Below, piece after piece: positions 45,046 to 53,638 of a stretch of 64,000 nt of DNA (position 1 is the stretch's first letter; each line of letters begins with the position of its first letter). The stretch spans positions 62,001 to 126,000 of the forward strand of contig NZ_JAQZAL010000019.1 of the NCBI RefSeq assembly GCF_028737205.1. The letters run 5' to 3'. Both the position numbers and the translations under genes were made by a program. Source of the stretch: Actinomycetospora lutea (lineage in GTDB: Bacteria; Actinomycetota; Actinomycetes; Mycobacteriales; Pseudonocardiaceae). A model generated the notes under the pieces. That model was not told where the DNA came from and made no database searches. It saw only the letters and a program-made list of their open reading frames with translations.

Positions 45046-45086
45046 CACGGCCCCGGTGGCGTTTCGGGGACGCCACCGGGGCCGTG
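45046..45086 (-). terminator. Perfect 17-base hairpin between convergent genes
   Basis: Bases 45046-45062 (CACGGCCCCGGTGGCGT) are fully complementary to 45070-45086, with a seven-base loop. It lies 20 bases after the stop of the minus-strand secreted protein and should stop transcription from both sides. Confidence 0.88.
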
Positions 45087-45105
45087 CCGGTCCTGGCCGA
45101 TCCGG

Positions 45106-45654
45106 CTACTGGATCGGGAGCTCCATCGGGGCGCCGGAGCCCGACGCCTCGGGGGACTCGGGGGTTTCAGGGGTCTCCGACGAGGCGGCCTGCGGCGACT
45201 CGTCCGAGGTCTCCTCCTCGGAGGTGGCCTCGTCGGGGGTGGCCTCGTCGGGGGTGGCCTCCTCGGCGTCGGCGCTCGCCGGCGCGCCCCCGAGGATCGG
45301 GCCGAGGAGCTCGCTGGCCGGCGGGCAGGCGGCGTCGTGCACCGGCTGCGTGACCTGGCCGCCCGCCTCGAAGACCGGGGCGGTCGCGTCGCCGGTGACG
45401 GCGTTGACGGTCGACTCGCCGGACTCGACGGTGGCGTCGACGACCGGGATCTCGCACGACCCGCTCTCGCCGCCCTGGGCGTGCTCGGACCCGCTCTGCG
45501 CGTGCTCGTGGCCGCCGGACGACGGCGCCTCACCGGCGACGGCCATGCTCGTGCCGCCGCCCAGCAGGGCGACCGCCGCGGTGGCGGTGAACAGGCCGCG
45601 GCCGGCGACGGTGGTCATGGCGCCGCCGGAGCGGCGCGCGGAGTGCTGACCCAT
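45106..45654 (-). CDS. Small secreted acidic protein
   Basis: A 182-residue exported protein. It has an N-terminal signal (hydrophobic near 17-38, ending AVAGEA), a His/Ser/Gly-rich stretch (SGGHEHAQSGSEHAQGG), two Cys (CEIP and CPPA) that could pair, and an acidic low-complexity tail with repeated TPDEA. No domain is recognised. The His-rich part could bind metal. ATG 45654 has GAGG nine bases before it; ATG 45669 is an alternative without a site. Confidence 0.65.
   Translation of the reverse strand: MGQHSARRSGGAMTTVAGRGLFTATAAVALLGGGTSMAVAGEAPSSGGHEHAQSGSEHAQGGESGSCEIPVVDATVESGESTVNAVTGDATAPVFEAGGQVTQPVHDAACPPASELLGPILGGAPASADAEEATPDEATPDEATSEEETSDESPQAASSETPETPESPEASGSGAPMELPIQ
45227..45265 (-). 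repeat. 15-base repeat encoding TPDEA units
   Basis: Two to three copies of a 15-base unit (GTGGCCTCGTCGGGG on the plus strand) encode ATPDE in the acidic tail of the secreted protein. Confidence 0.7.
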
Positions 45655-45864
45655 GGGTCTGTACCTCATCGCGTCAAGGTGGGAAGCGGTGACGACGCAC
45701 GGGCCGGAAGACCCCGTTCGTCTGGAGAACGTGACGCTGCGTTCTCTTGATCGGGACAACGAGTGAGGTCACGACTCGATAACGGCGGCCCGGAGCGCCT
45801 CACCCGGACGAGCGACAACCCCCGCGCGTGCATCCGCGTCAGCGGCGACGACGCCGACCGGGTC

Positions 45865-47370
45865 TCAGGTGACGCGGACCACCGTCAGGGCCACCGCGCC
45901 GCCGTTCGTGCCGTAGCCGGTCCACGCGTCGTTGGCGAGGGCGTACAGGTAGCCGCCCCGCGCGGTGGCGAGCTCGCGGTGCCCGGTCGGCCCGATCGGG
46001 GCCGTGGTGCCCTCGCGCACGGTGCCGTCCACGTCCACGACGTCGTCGGCCACCGCGGCGACCAGCTCGAGCCACGCGGCCTCCGGCACCCGGCGGCTGC
46101 CGACGACGTCGCTGCGCGGGTTGCCGGTGACGCGCTCGACGAGGCGCCGCACCCCGTCGAGCGCGCTCCCCACCGCGTACGACGGCCACGACGGGACCGG
46201 CCACGGGGAGGCGCCGGTGCCCGGGGACGCGGCCCCGTGGTCGCGCCATGTCCCCGACACCGTCAGCGCGTAGCGGCCCGGCACGAGGTAGAGCCCCGTC
46301 TCGCCCCACGGTTCCCCGGCGCCGACCGCCACCTCGGCGGACTCGCCGACCGCCAGGACCCGCCCGGGCCGGTAGGGCGGATCGAGGTCGCACCGCCGGC
46401 GCGCCACGGCCGAGGCGCTGACGTCCCGCGCGCCCTCGACCACGCGCGGGGCGGTGCGCGGGCGCGGGCTCAGCACCCGCCAGAGGCCGTCGACGCCGTC
46501 GTCGAGCGGGGCGCACGGGTCGCCCTCCGGGCGCGGCGGGCCCCCGTCGACACCGTCGCGCCACCGCGGGGCGATCGTGGCGTCGAGCTCGTCGGCCATC
46601 CAGCGCAGCGCCCCGTCGGACAGGCCCGTCCGTGGTTTGCCCCCGCCGACGTCGCCGTGCCCGCCCGGGAACCAGACCTGGGCGAAGGTGGTGTGGCGAT
46701 CGGGCGGCGGGGTCGGCCACAGCGACGGCACGTACGGGCCGCGGCGCTCGTCGAGCGCGATCGCCTGGCGCGCGTGGCGCACGTCGGGGGCGAGCTCGAG
46801 GTCGTGGAACTCGACGAGGTCGCGCCCGGCGAGGCTCGAGAGCAGCCCGAAGGTGCGCGGGACGCCCAGCGCGCCGACCGTGTCCCAGACCCCGAGGAAC
46901 GCGATCGGCGCCCGGTCGTCGGGGGCGAAGCCCGGGTGGAACGCGAGCCCGTCGAGCTCCCGCCCGGCCCGGTAGCCCTCGGCGAAGACGCGGGCGACGA
47001 CCGCGTCGCGCGCGGCGTCGTCCTGCTCGGGGGAGAAGGCGACGAGGCCGCACCGCGTGAGCATCCCGACGGTGCTGCGCACGGTGAACGCGCCGCGGCT
47101 GAAGCCGACGAGGACGAGCTCGTCGCCGGGCCGGAAGGTCTCGGCGAGCCAGCGGTAGATCTCGCGGATGGCCTCCGGGAGCCCCACCCCGAGCGCGCCG
47201 TCGAGCACCCGGCGCACCGGCCCGCCGTCGGTGCCGAGCCCCTCGAAGTAGCGCGGGAGCTGGTCGTCGGTGATCGCGAGGCGGTGGTACAGGCGCCGCA
47301 CGTTGGTGTGGTCGGTGGCCGTGTTCCAGGTGCCGTCGCAGCAGACGACGAGACGCCGCGTCACGCTCAC
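45865..47370 (-). CDS. DUF2235 family alpha/beta hydrolase
   Basis: A 501-residue protein. The N-terminal half is the DUF2235 domain found in Tle1-type phospholipases: LVVCCDGTWN at the start, then LVGFSRGAFTVRS with the G-x-S-x-G nucleophile elbow, FLGVWDTVGALG and a C-terminal FPGGHGDVGGG with the catalytic His. The second half (about 310-501) has no clear match, though a beta-sandwich is plausible (GRYALTVSGTW). No signal peptide, so cytosolic or exported by another route. It could hydrolyse lipids or other esters. GTG 47370 follows GGGAGG at eight bases. Confidence 0.85.
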   Translation of the reverse strand: MSVTRRLVVCCDGTWNTATDHTNVRRLYHRLAITDDQLPRYFEGLGTDGGPVRRVLDGALGVGLPEAIREIYRWLAETFRPGDELVLVGFSRGAFTVRSTVGMLTRCGLVAFSPEQDDAARDAVVARVFAEGYRAGRELDGLAFHPGFAPDDRAPIAFLGVWDTVGALGVPRTFGLLSSLAGRDLVEFHDLELAPDVRHARQAIALDERRGPYVPSLWPTPPPDRHTTFAQVWFPGGHGDVGGGKPRTGLSDGALRWMADELDATIAPRWRDGVDGGPPRPEGDPCAPLDDGVDGLWRVLSPRPRTAPRVVEGARDVSASAVARRRCDLDPPYRPGRVLAVGESAEVAVGAGEPWGETGLYLVPGRYALTVSGTWRDHGAASPGTGASPWPVPSWPSYAVGSALDGVRRLVERVTGNPRSDVVGSRRVPEAAWLELVAAVADDVVDVDGTVREGTTAPIGPTGHRELATARGGYLYALANDAWTGYGTNGGAVALTVVRVT

Positions 47371-47483
47371 CTGATCATCCTCCCGCGAGGATGGTCGGCA
47401 GCCCGACGTCGGGGTGAGCGGCGGCATACGGAAAAATCGTCCGGCGGTGAGGGCGTGATCACCGCGAGGGAGGGCCGGGAGAC

Positions 47484-49514
47484 GTGGCGAGCAGCGGGAC
47501 GACCGTCACCGCGTCGGCGACCCGTCCCCGCAGCGAGCGGCGCCCCGAGATCGAGGGTCTGCGCGGCCTCGCCGCCGTCCTCGTCGTCGTCTACCACGTC
47601 TGGGTCGGGCGCGTCTCCGGCGGCGTCGACGTGTTCTTCCTGCTCTCGGGCTTCTTCGTGCTCGGGATGGTGGCCCGCCGCGCGATGCGGGGCGAGCGCG
47701 TCGACGTCGGCGCCACGTGGACCCGGCTGTTCTGGCGCCTCGTGCCCACGGCCGGGCTCGTCCTGCTCGCCAGCACCGTGGCCGCGGCGGTCCTGCTGCC
47801 GCCCTCGACGTGGGCGCGCAACCTGCGCGAGCTCGTCGCGTCCGGCCTGTTCCTGGAGAACTGGCGCCTCGCCACCGACGCCGTCGACTACTACGCGAAC
47901 CACGGCACGGCGAGCGTCGCGCAGCACTTCTGGTCGCTGTCGATCCAGGCGCAGTTCTACCTCGCGGCCCCGCTGCTCGTGCTGCTCGTCGCCCGGTGGG
48001 CGCGCTCGCGCGGCGTCGACGTGCGGTCCGCGCTGCTGCTCGCGCTCTCGGCGGTCGCCGTCGTGTCGTTCGTGCACTCGGTGCACGCCACCGCCACCGA
48101 CCAGGCCTTCGCCTACTTCGACACCCGCACGCGGCTCTGGGAGTTCGCGCTGGGCGGCCTGCTCGCCCTCGTGCTCGACCGGGTGCGGCTCGGGCGCGTG
48201 GCACGCGCGGTGCTCGGCTGGGCGGGCGTCGTCGGGCTGGTGACCTGCGGCGCCGTGCTCGACGTCGGCGCCGCGTTCCCCGGCTACCTCGCGCTGTGGC
48301 CCGTGCTCTCGGCGGTCGCGGTGCTCGTGGCCGGGCGCGCGGGCGCGGGGGAGCGCCTCGCCACGCCGGCCGCCCAGTACCTCGGCAGCATCAGCTACCC
48401 GCTCTACCTGTGGCACTGGCCGGTGCTCGTCGTGACGCTCGGGCTGATGGGGACGGCGACGCCGGGCCTGGTCGGCGGCGTGGTCGTGGTCGGGCTCTCG
48501 GGGGCCCTCGCGGTCGCGACCCACCACCTCGTCGAGGAGCCGCTGCGCCGGGTCACCCTGCCGCGCCCGGTCGGGCTCGCCGCGCTGGCGGTCGCGGCGA
48601 GCCTCCTGCCGGCGATGCTCGGCCTCGCCGTCTGGGCCGCGGTGGTCGCCGCGGACCGCGGCACCCCGGTGGCGGTCGGGGACCAGGACCATCCCGGCGC
48701 CGCCGTGCTCGTCGCCGACCACGAGGCCACCGGCGGGGCGGGCGGGGACGTCGCCGCGCCCGTCCGGCCCTCGACGGCGCGGGTGCAGGACGACTGGGCG
48801 GACTACCGCGACGCGTGTGCCCCGGTGCCCGACCACCCGGTGCTCGAGCAGTGCGTGCCGATCGCGCCCGAGGGCGAGCCCCAGCGCCGGATCACGGTCG
48901 TCGGCGACTCGCACATGCAGCAGCTCCTGCCCGCCCTGGAGCCGCTCGCGCGGGAACGGGGGTGGCAGGTCAGCACCCTGGTGCGCGCCCGCTGCCCCTT
49001 CTCGCTGGCCTCGGAGACCGACCCGGACGACGCCACCTGCGTGGACTGGAACGCGGCGGCCGTCGAGCACCTCGCCCTCGACCCGCCGGACGCGGTGGTC
49101 GTCAGCGCCACCCGGGACGTCCGGGCCGGGCTGACCGAGCAGACCCCGGACGGCTTCGTGGCCGGCTGGCGCGCGCTCGACGAGCTCGGCATCCCGGTCG
49201 TCGCGGTCCGTGACAACCCGCGCTTCGACCACCGCCCGTCGGAGTGCTTCGAGACCTACGGGCGCGGTGCGGCGCCGTGCGGGATCCCGCGCGCCGAGCT
49301 GCTGGCCCCGGACCCGCCGTACGCGCTGCGCGACGACGTCCCGTCCAACGTCGCGTTCCTCGACCTCAGCAACGAGATCTGCACCCCGGCGACGTGCCCG
49401 CCCGAGATCGGCAACGTGCTCGTCTACCTCGACGACAACCACCTGTCGGCGTCCTACAGCCGGACGATGTCCCCGGCCGTCGGGACGCAGCTGCCGTCGC
49501 TGTTGGGCTGGTAG
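47484..49514 (+). CDS. OafA-like acyltransferase-3 with C-terminal SGNH domain
   Basis: A 676-residue enzyme. Residues about 20-390 are the acyltransferase-3 membrane domain: IEGLRGLAAVLVVVYHVW with catalytic His, VDVFFLLSGFFVLGM, RLFWRLVPTAGLVLLAST and SYPLYLWHWPVLV. The C-terminal extracellular part (about 440-676) is an SGNH fold: VVGDSHMQQLLPAL, VVVSATRDVR, and LDDNHLSASYS. It should O-acylate an exported glycan, such as the exopolysaccharide or peptidoglycan. GTG 47484 is preceded by GGGAG/GAGGG elements. It is divergent from the DUF2235 gene and converges with a small acidic protein gene. Confidence 0.88.
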   Translation: MASSGTTVTASATRPRSERRPEIEGLRGLAAVLVVVYHVWVGRVSGGVDVFFLLSGFFVLGMVARRAMRGERVDVGATWTRLFWRLVPTAGLVLLASTVAAAVLLPPSTWARNLRELVASGLFLENWRLATDAVDYYANHGTASVAQHFWSLSIQAQFYLAAPLLVLLVARWARSRGVDVRSALLLALSAVAVVSFVHSVHATATDQAFAYFDTRTRLWEFALGGLLALVLDRVRLGRVARAVLGWAGVVGLVTCGAVLDVGAAFPGYLALWPVLSAVAVLVAGRAGAGERLATPAAQYLGSISYPLYLWHWPVLVVTLGLMGTATPGLVGGVVVVGLSGALAVATHHLVEEPLRRVTLPRPVGLAALAVAASLLPAMLGLAVWAAVVAADRGTPVAVGDQDHPGAAVLVADHEATGGAGGDVAAPVRPSTARVQDDWADYRDACAPVPDHPVLEQCVPIAPEGEPQRRITVVGDSHMQQLLPALEPLARERGWQVSTLVRARCPFSLASETDPDDATCVDWNAAAVEHLALDPPDAVVVSATRDVRAGLTEQTPDGFVAGWRALDELGIPVVAVRDNPRFDHRPSECFETYGRGAAPCGIPRAELLAPDPPYALRDDVPSNVAFLDLSNEICTPATCPPEIGNVLVYLDDNHLSASYSRTMSPAVGTQLPSLLGW

Positions 49515-49518
49515 CGGC

Positions 49519-49704
49519 TCAGCCGGTCGGCTCCTCGCCCGCCTCGGCGAGCCCCTGCTCGTCGGGCTCGAGGTCGATCTCGAACGCGGGCTCGACCTCG
49601 TCGGGGTCGGCGTCCGGGGCGGCGTCGTCGGTCGGCTCGGGACTGGTGACGCCCGGTTCGTCGTCGAGCTGCCGCTCGTCGGGGGTGCGCGGATCGCTGC
49701 TCAT
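49519..49704 (-). CDS. Small acidic protein, unknown function
   Basis: A 61-residue protein very rich in Asp, Glu and Pro (SSDPRTPDERQLDDEP start, IDLEPDEQGLAEAGEE end). It has no hydrophobic stretch and is probably disordered. ATG 49704 lacks a ribosome site. The stop lies only four bases from that of the acyltransferase. It could be a small regulatory or stress protein, or a false call. Confidence 0.45.
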   Translation of the reverse strand: MSSDPRTPDERQLDDEPGVTSPEPTDDAAPDADPDEVEPAFEIDLEPDEQGLAEAGEEPTG

Positions 49705-49907
49705 CACCGCAGCGGTACCCCGGACGCGCCGCGCCGACGCGGGCCTCCGCGTCACGGGCACGTTGCGGGACCGAGGTTGCTCCCCGGACCGGCTCCGGGG
49801 GCGTGACGTAGCCGACGCAGCGTGACCGCCAACCGTCGATCGCGACACCCGTCTGGATCCGTGGGTGCGGGGCGTTCCCGGCGCTCGGGGCAGAAGGAGA
49901 GAGTCGG

Positions 49908-50069
49908 ATGTTCGTCATCGTGGGCGTGGTCGTCGTGGGCGTGATCTTCCTGTGCGGGGCGCTGCTGGGCGTCAGCGTGGCCCAGAACCAGTCCTCGGAC
50001 CGCGCTCGCCGCCACCAGCGCGACCGGCACATCTCGGCGGTGCGCACCGAGTCGCTGCTCTCGCACTAG
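49908..50069 (+). CDS. Small single-helix membrane protein (53 residues)
   Basis: A 53-residue protein. Residues 1-25 (MFVIVGVVVVGVIFLCGALL and on) form one membrane helix, followed by a basic tail (QSSDRARRHQRDRH). AAGGAG at eight bases upstream gives a strong ribosome site for ATG 49908, which is why I call this short frame. The C39-like peptidase gene follows after 26 bases, so the two may be co-transcribed and the helix could anchor or deliver a partner. Confidence 0.65.
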   Translation: MFVIVGVVVVGVIFLCGALLGVSVAQNQSSDRARRHQRDRHISAVRTESLLSH

Positions 50070-50095
50070 GCCGGCCCGGAACATCCCGGGGTGCG

Positions 50096-51145
50096 GTGAT
50101 CGTCGAACCCGGCATGGACCTCGACGCCGGGGAGCTCGACCTCTTCGCCGACCTCGACGGTGACGGCCTCGTCGACGTCACCGCGGTGGACACCGACGGC
50201 GACGGGGTGCTCGACCTCGCCTGGACCGACGCCGACGGGGACGGGGTCGTCACCTCCGACGAGGTCCACCCCGTCACCGACGGCGCGTGGTCGACCGACG
50301 GGTGGCGCCGGGAGGACCTCCGCGACGGCGTGCTGCCCGGGGAGGCCACGGCGGCGCGGGACGACGGCATGCACGGCGACCCGGAGCAGGCGTCCTCGTA
50401 CTGGTACGCGCAGTCGGTCAACGGCTACTGCGTGCCCGCCGCCGTCGCGCAGATCGTGGGGGAGTGGCAGGGACGGAACGTCGGCGAGCCCGAGGTCGTC
50501 TCCCGCGCCGTGGCGCACGGCTGGCTGACCACCACCGACACCACCGGCGACGGCGTGCCGGACGACGCCTCGGGCATGACGTCGTCGGACGCCGAGGCGC
50601 TGCTCGAGAGCTACGGGATCCCGGCGACCACGACGCACGGCAGCCTCAAGGACCTCGAGTCCCTGCTCGACGCGGACCGCGACATCATCGCCTACGTCGA
50701 CTCCGACGAGGTCTGGTACGGCACCGACGACGACGGTTCCGACGGGGGCGCCGACGCCAACCACGCGGTGGTGGTGACGGGCATCGACGACGAGAACGTG
50801 TACCTCGCGGACCCGGGCGACCCGAGCGGGGCGATCTCGGTGGTGCCGCGGGCGACCTTCGAGGACGCGTGGGACGACTCGGGCCGCGAGATGCTCGTGA
50901 CCGACACCGCGCCGCCGCGCTCGGAGCCGGCGGGCAACGCGCCGACGCACGAGGTCCCGGGGTCGTCGACCTCCGGCGCGCCCCCGGCCGACGGCGCCGC
51001 CGGCAAGCCCGGCGCGGGCGGGATGCTCCTCTCCACGACCTCGACGGGCGTGGTCCTGCTGCCGGTCGTGCTGCGCGACGTCGCCGTCGCGACCGCCGCC
51101 GTCTCGGCCGCGCTGGCCGCCGCGGGGGTCGTCCGCCGTCCGTGA
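50096..51145 (+). CDS. C39-like (papain-fold) peptidase domain protein with calcium-type loops and C-terminal membrane helix
   Basis: A 349-residue protein. Residues 19-56 carry three D-x-D-G-D-G type loops (DLDGDGLVD, DTDGDGVLD, DADGDGVVT) with a fourth at 148-157, typical of dockerin or EF-hand-like calcium binding. Residues about 103-265 look like a Peptidase_C39_2 domain with Cys112 (NGYCVPAAVAQI), His223 (NHAVVVTGI) and Asp239. A helix near 315-343 may anchor it. It may cleave or bind peptides at the cell surface. No N-terminal signal is seen, so topology is unsettled. GTG 50096 lacks a clear ribosome site; ATG 50114 is an alternative. Confidence 0.7.
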   Translation: MIVEPGMDLDAGELDLFADLDGDGLVDVTAVDTDGDGVLDLAWTDADGDGVVTSDEVHPVTDGAWSTDGWRREDLRDGVLPGEATAARDDGMHGDPEQASSYWYAQSVNGYCVPAAVAQIVGEWQGRNVGEPEVVSRAVAHGWLTTTDTTGDGVPDDASGMTSSDAEALLESYGIPATTTHGSLKDLESLLDADRDIIAYVDSDEVWYGTDDDGSDGGADANHAVVVTGIDDENVYLADPGDPSGAISVVPRATFEDAWDDSGREMLVTDTAPPRSEPAGNAPTHEVPGSSTSGAPPADGAAGKPGAGGMLLSTTSTGVVLLPVVLRDVAVATAAVSAALAAAGVVRRP

Positions 51146-51160
51146 GCGCGCTGCGCTCAC
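51142..51160. terminator. Short perfect hairpin between convergent genes
   Basis: GTGAGCGC (51142-51149), three bases, GCGCTCAC (51153-51160). It overlaps the stop of the peptidase gene and lies six bases from the stop of the facing gene, so it could end both transcripts. Confidence 0.55.
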
Positions 51161-51165
51161 AGGGG

Positions 51166-51771
51166 TCAGGAGGCGCAGGTGGTGGCGACCGTGCGGGCGA
51201 CGCGGGTGGTGACGAGGTTCCAGTCCTCGGCGGCGACCGGGTCGGTCATCAGCCAGTCCATGACGTCGTCGACGCCGGCGGCGTAGGCGCGCTGCTCGCG
51301 GGAGGAGTCGCCGTACGTCGCGGCGAGGGACTCCTCGCGGGCGGCGACGACGCCCGTCCACTGCCCGGCCGGGGTGCGCCCGAGCGTCGCGACGGTCTCG
51401 TCGATGGCGTCGGCGACCACCGTGGCGCACTGCCCGGCGACGGCCGGCGACCCGGCGGCGGGCGCCGGCGCGGTGGCCGCGGACGCGCTCACCGCGTCGA
51501 CGAGGCCCGGGATCTGGGCGCCCAGGCCGACCAGCGCCGTCGCGGCCCCTGCCACGGCGACGGCCAGCGGGGCGCGGGTGCCGGCGCGGCGACGCGGCAC
51601 GGGCCCGGCGGCCGCGTGGGTGGTGGCGGCGGGGGCGGTGGGCACGGCGCGCGGCGGGGTCGGCACGCCGGTCACCGGGTCGCGGCGGTACGCGGTCGGC
51701 GGCGGGTAGCCGAGCCCGGCGGGCGGAGCGTCCTGCGGCACCGCGGGGCGGCGACCGGGGCGCACGAGCAC
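51166..51771 (-). CDS. Membrane-anchored protein of unknown function
   Basis: About 201 residues. The N-terminal 65 residues are Pro, Arg and Ala rich, then a helix at about 68-87 (LAVAVAGAATALVGLGAQIP), then an external helical domain with two Cys (AGQCATVVADAIDETVATLG and VATTCAS at the end) that could form a disulfide. No family is known to me. The start GTG 51771 has no ribosome site. GGGAGG lies some 35-45 bases upstream in a frame open to TVTHADVRAA, so the true start could be a rare codon further up. Confidence 0.55.
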   Translation of the reverse strand: MLVRPGRRPAVPQDAPPAGLGYPPPTAYRRDPVTGVPTPPRAVPTAPAATTHAAAGPVPRRRAGTRAPLAVAVAGAATALVGLGAQIPGLVDAVSASAATAPAPAAGSPAVAGQCATVVADAIDETVATLGRTPAGQWTGVVAAREESLAATYGDSSREQRAYAAGVDDVMDWLMTDPVAAEDWNLVTTRVARTVATTCAS

Positions 51772-51994
51772 GGCCGCCCGGACGTCCGCGTGCGTGACCG
51801 TGGCGTCCTCCCGGCGGTGGTGCTACCCCATGTCGACCCCCGACCGGCCTAGTTGGCGCGCGTCCGGTCGGACGCTGTGTGAGCGGTGTCGCATCGGCCC
51901 GGGCGTCCGTTAGCCCCGCGAGGCCCGGACCGGCCGGGTCCACCGGGTCGGGTGAACGGGGTGCGCCGGGCGAGTGCCGAGATGTCGGTCCGAA

Positions 51995-52013
51995 CCTGAC
52001 GTGACCTGTCAGG
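51995..52013 (+). promoter_or_regulatory. Inverted repeat in the promoter of the VOC gene
   Basis: CCTGAC (51995-52000), seven bases, GTCAGG (52008-52013), a perfect 6-base inverted repeat ten bases upstream of the TAGCGT box. Its place over the -35 region suggests a repressor site. Confidence 0.4.
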
Positions 52014-52022
52014 AACGGCTCC

Positions 52023-52028
52023 TAGCGT
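52023..52028 (+). promoter_or_regulatory. Candidate -10 of the VOC gene
   Basis: TAGCGT, seven bases before ATG 52036. There is no Shine-Dalgarno site between them, so the mRNA is likely leaderless. Confidence 0.5.
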
Positions 52029-52035
52029 GACCGCC

Positions 52036-52389
52036 ATGACCACGTCGCTCGCCATGATCAACCTCGACGGCCCCGACCCCCGCGCGCAGGCCGCCTTCTA
52101 CGGCGCGCTGCTCGGCTGGCAGACCGTCCACGCCGAGGAGGAGTACGCGATGATCTCGGGCGAGGGCGCGCCGATCGGGTTCGGGCGCGTGCCGGGCTGG
52201 ACCCCGCCGCCCTGGCCGGACCCCGACGGCGCCAAGCGCTACCACCTCGACCTCGCCGTCGACGATCTCGACGCCGCGGTCGCCCGGGCCCGCGAGCTCG
52301 GCGCGACGCTGCCGGAACACCAGCCGGGCGGGACGTGGCGGGTGCTCCTCGATCCGGTCGGCCACCCGTTCTGCCTGTGCCCCCGCTGA
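52036..52389 (+). CDS. VOC (glyoxalase/bleomycin-resistance-like) family protein
   Basis: A 117-residue single VOC module: MINLDGPDPRAQAAFYGALL at the start, GWQTV, then YHLDLAVDDLDAAVARAREL and RVLLDPVGHPFCLCP at the end. Members bind a metal and act as glyoxalases, dioxygenases or drug-binding proteins; the specific role here is unknown. I chose ATG 52036 over GTG 52027 because of the leaderless promoter pattern. Confidence 0.85.
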   Translation: MTTSLAMINLDGPDPRAQAAFYGALLGWQTVHAEEEYAMISGEGAPIGFGRVPGWTPPPWPDPDGAKRYHLDLAVDDLDAAVARARELGATLPEHQPGGTWRVLLDPVGHPFCLCPR

Positions 52390-52478
52390 GGCGACACCTT
52401 CACGGTGACTACACGGACTCGTCCACTCTGACGACGCCGCCCGGGCATCCGGCCGCCTAGCCTCCCGTGGGGGGCGAC

Positions 52479-53582
52479 ATGGGGGCGGATGTGCAGATCA
52501 GCGTGGTCCGGCCGGACGAGCTGGGGGCGTCCGACCTCGATCTCTGGCGCGCGTTCCAGCGCTCGGGGCCGACGGCCCACCCGTTCCTCGCCCCGGAGTT
52601 CGTGCAGGCCGTGGGCCGGGTGGGCCGTCCGGTGCGCGTCGCGGTGCTCGAGGACGGCGGCCGGACCGTCGGCTTCTTCCCGTTCGAGCGCGGGCGGTGG
52701 GGGTACGGCACGCCGCCCGCGCCCGGCCTCACCGACGCGCACGGCCTCGTGCACGCGCAGGACGCGGAGTGGGACCCCCAGCAGCTCCTGCGGGCCTGCG
52801 GGCTGTCGGTGTGGGAGTTCGACCACCTCGTCGACGGCCAGAAGCCCTTCGAGCGCTACCAGGCGCTGCGGGTGCCGTCGCCGGTGATGGACCTCAGCGG
52901 TGGCTACCCGGCGTTCCGGGCCGAGGTGCGCGCCCGGTCCAAGTCGTTCCTCTCCGAGCTGGAGCGCAAGGGACGGGCGCTCGGCCGCGACCACGGCACC
53001 GTGACGTTCACCCTGGGGAGCGCTGACGTCGCCGACCTGCGGCAGATCATGGCGTGGAAGTCCGAGCAGTACCAGCGGACCTACCGCAGCGACCGCTTCC
53101 GCGTGCCCTGGATCCGCGAGCTGCTCGAGTCGCTGCTGGCCACCCCGTCGGAGACCTTCGCCGGCACGCTCTCGATGCTCCGCGCCGGCGACACCCCGGT
53201 CGCCGGCCACTTCGGGCTGCGCAACGGCCCGGCCCTCGCCGGCTGGTTCCCGGCGTTCGACAACCGGTTCCGCCGCTACTCCCCGGGCCTGCTGCACCAC
53301 CTCATGCTCGCCGAGCACGCGGCCGCCGCCGGCATCGTCGAGATCGACATGGGCCGTGGCGCCAAGGGCTACAAGGACTGCTTCCGCAGCCGCGACCTCG
53401 TCGTCGCCGAGGGGCGGATCGTGCGGCGCAGCCCGGCCGCCGCCGTGCACTGGGCGCGCCGCGAGCCCGTGCGCCGGCTGCGCAACCACGTGCTCGACGA
53501 CCCGCGCCTCTACCGCGCCGCCGACACGGTGCTCAAGCGCGCGGCCTCGGTGCGCACGAGGATGCGCGGTCAGACCGCGTAG
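52479..53582 (+). CDS. BioF2-like GNAT acyltransferase (paralog 1)
   Basis: A 367-residue protein of the CelD/BcsL-type acetyltransferase family (PF13480): HPFLAPEFVQAVGRVGR, LSVWEFDHLVDGQKPFERY, MAWKSEQYQRTYRSDRF, VAGHFGLRNG and IVEIDMGRGAKGYKDCFRSR. Such proteins transfer acyl or aminoacyl groups and often sit in exopolysaccharide loci. A paralog is at 58170, so the pair may modify two positions or two glycans. ATG 52479 follows GGGGGG at four bases; GTG 52467 is an alternative. It converges with the P450 gene. Confidence 0.82.
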   Translation: MGADVQISVVRPDELGASDLDLWRAFQRSGPTAHPFLAPEFVQAVGRVGRPVRVAVLEDGGRTVGFFPFERGRWGYGTPPAPGLTDAHGLVHAQDAEWDPQQLLRACGLSVWEFDHLVDGQKPFERYQALRVPSPVMDLSGGYPAFRAEVRARSKSFLSELERKGRALGRDHGTVTFTLGSADVADLRQIMAWKSEQYQRTYRSDRFRVPWIRELLESLLATPSETFAGTLSMLRAGDTPVAGHFGLRNGPALAGWFPAFDNRFRRYSPGLLHHLMLAEHAAAAGIVEIDMGRGAKGYKDCFRSRDLVVAEGRIVRRSPAAAVHWARREPVRRLRNHVLDDPRLYRAADTVLKRAASVRTRMRGQTA

Positions 53583-53590
53583 GGCCCATC

Positions 53591-53638
53591 GCGGAGGACC
53601 CACACCGCGGAGGGCCCACACCGCGGAGGGCTCACACC
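53591..53638. repeat. Three tandem 16-base repeats at the P450 gene end
   Basis: GCGGAGGACCCACACC, GCGGAGGGCCCACACC and GCGGAGGGCTCACACC follow one another (53591-53606, 53607-53622, 53623-53638) with one to two changes. The last copy runs over the stop codon of the minus-strand P450 gene (53632-53634). Confidence 0.85.

Noticed and set aside
45763-48243. Plus-strand open frame of 826 codons across the DUF2235 gene into the acyltransferase
   Set aside because: It crosses two convincing genes in other frames and has no recognisable domain.
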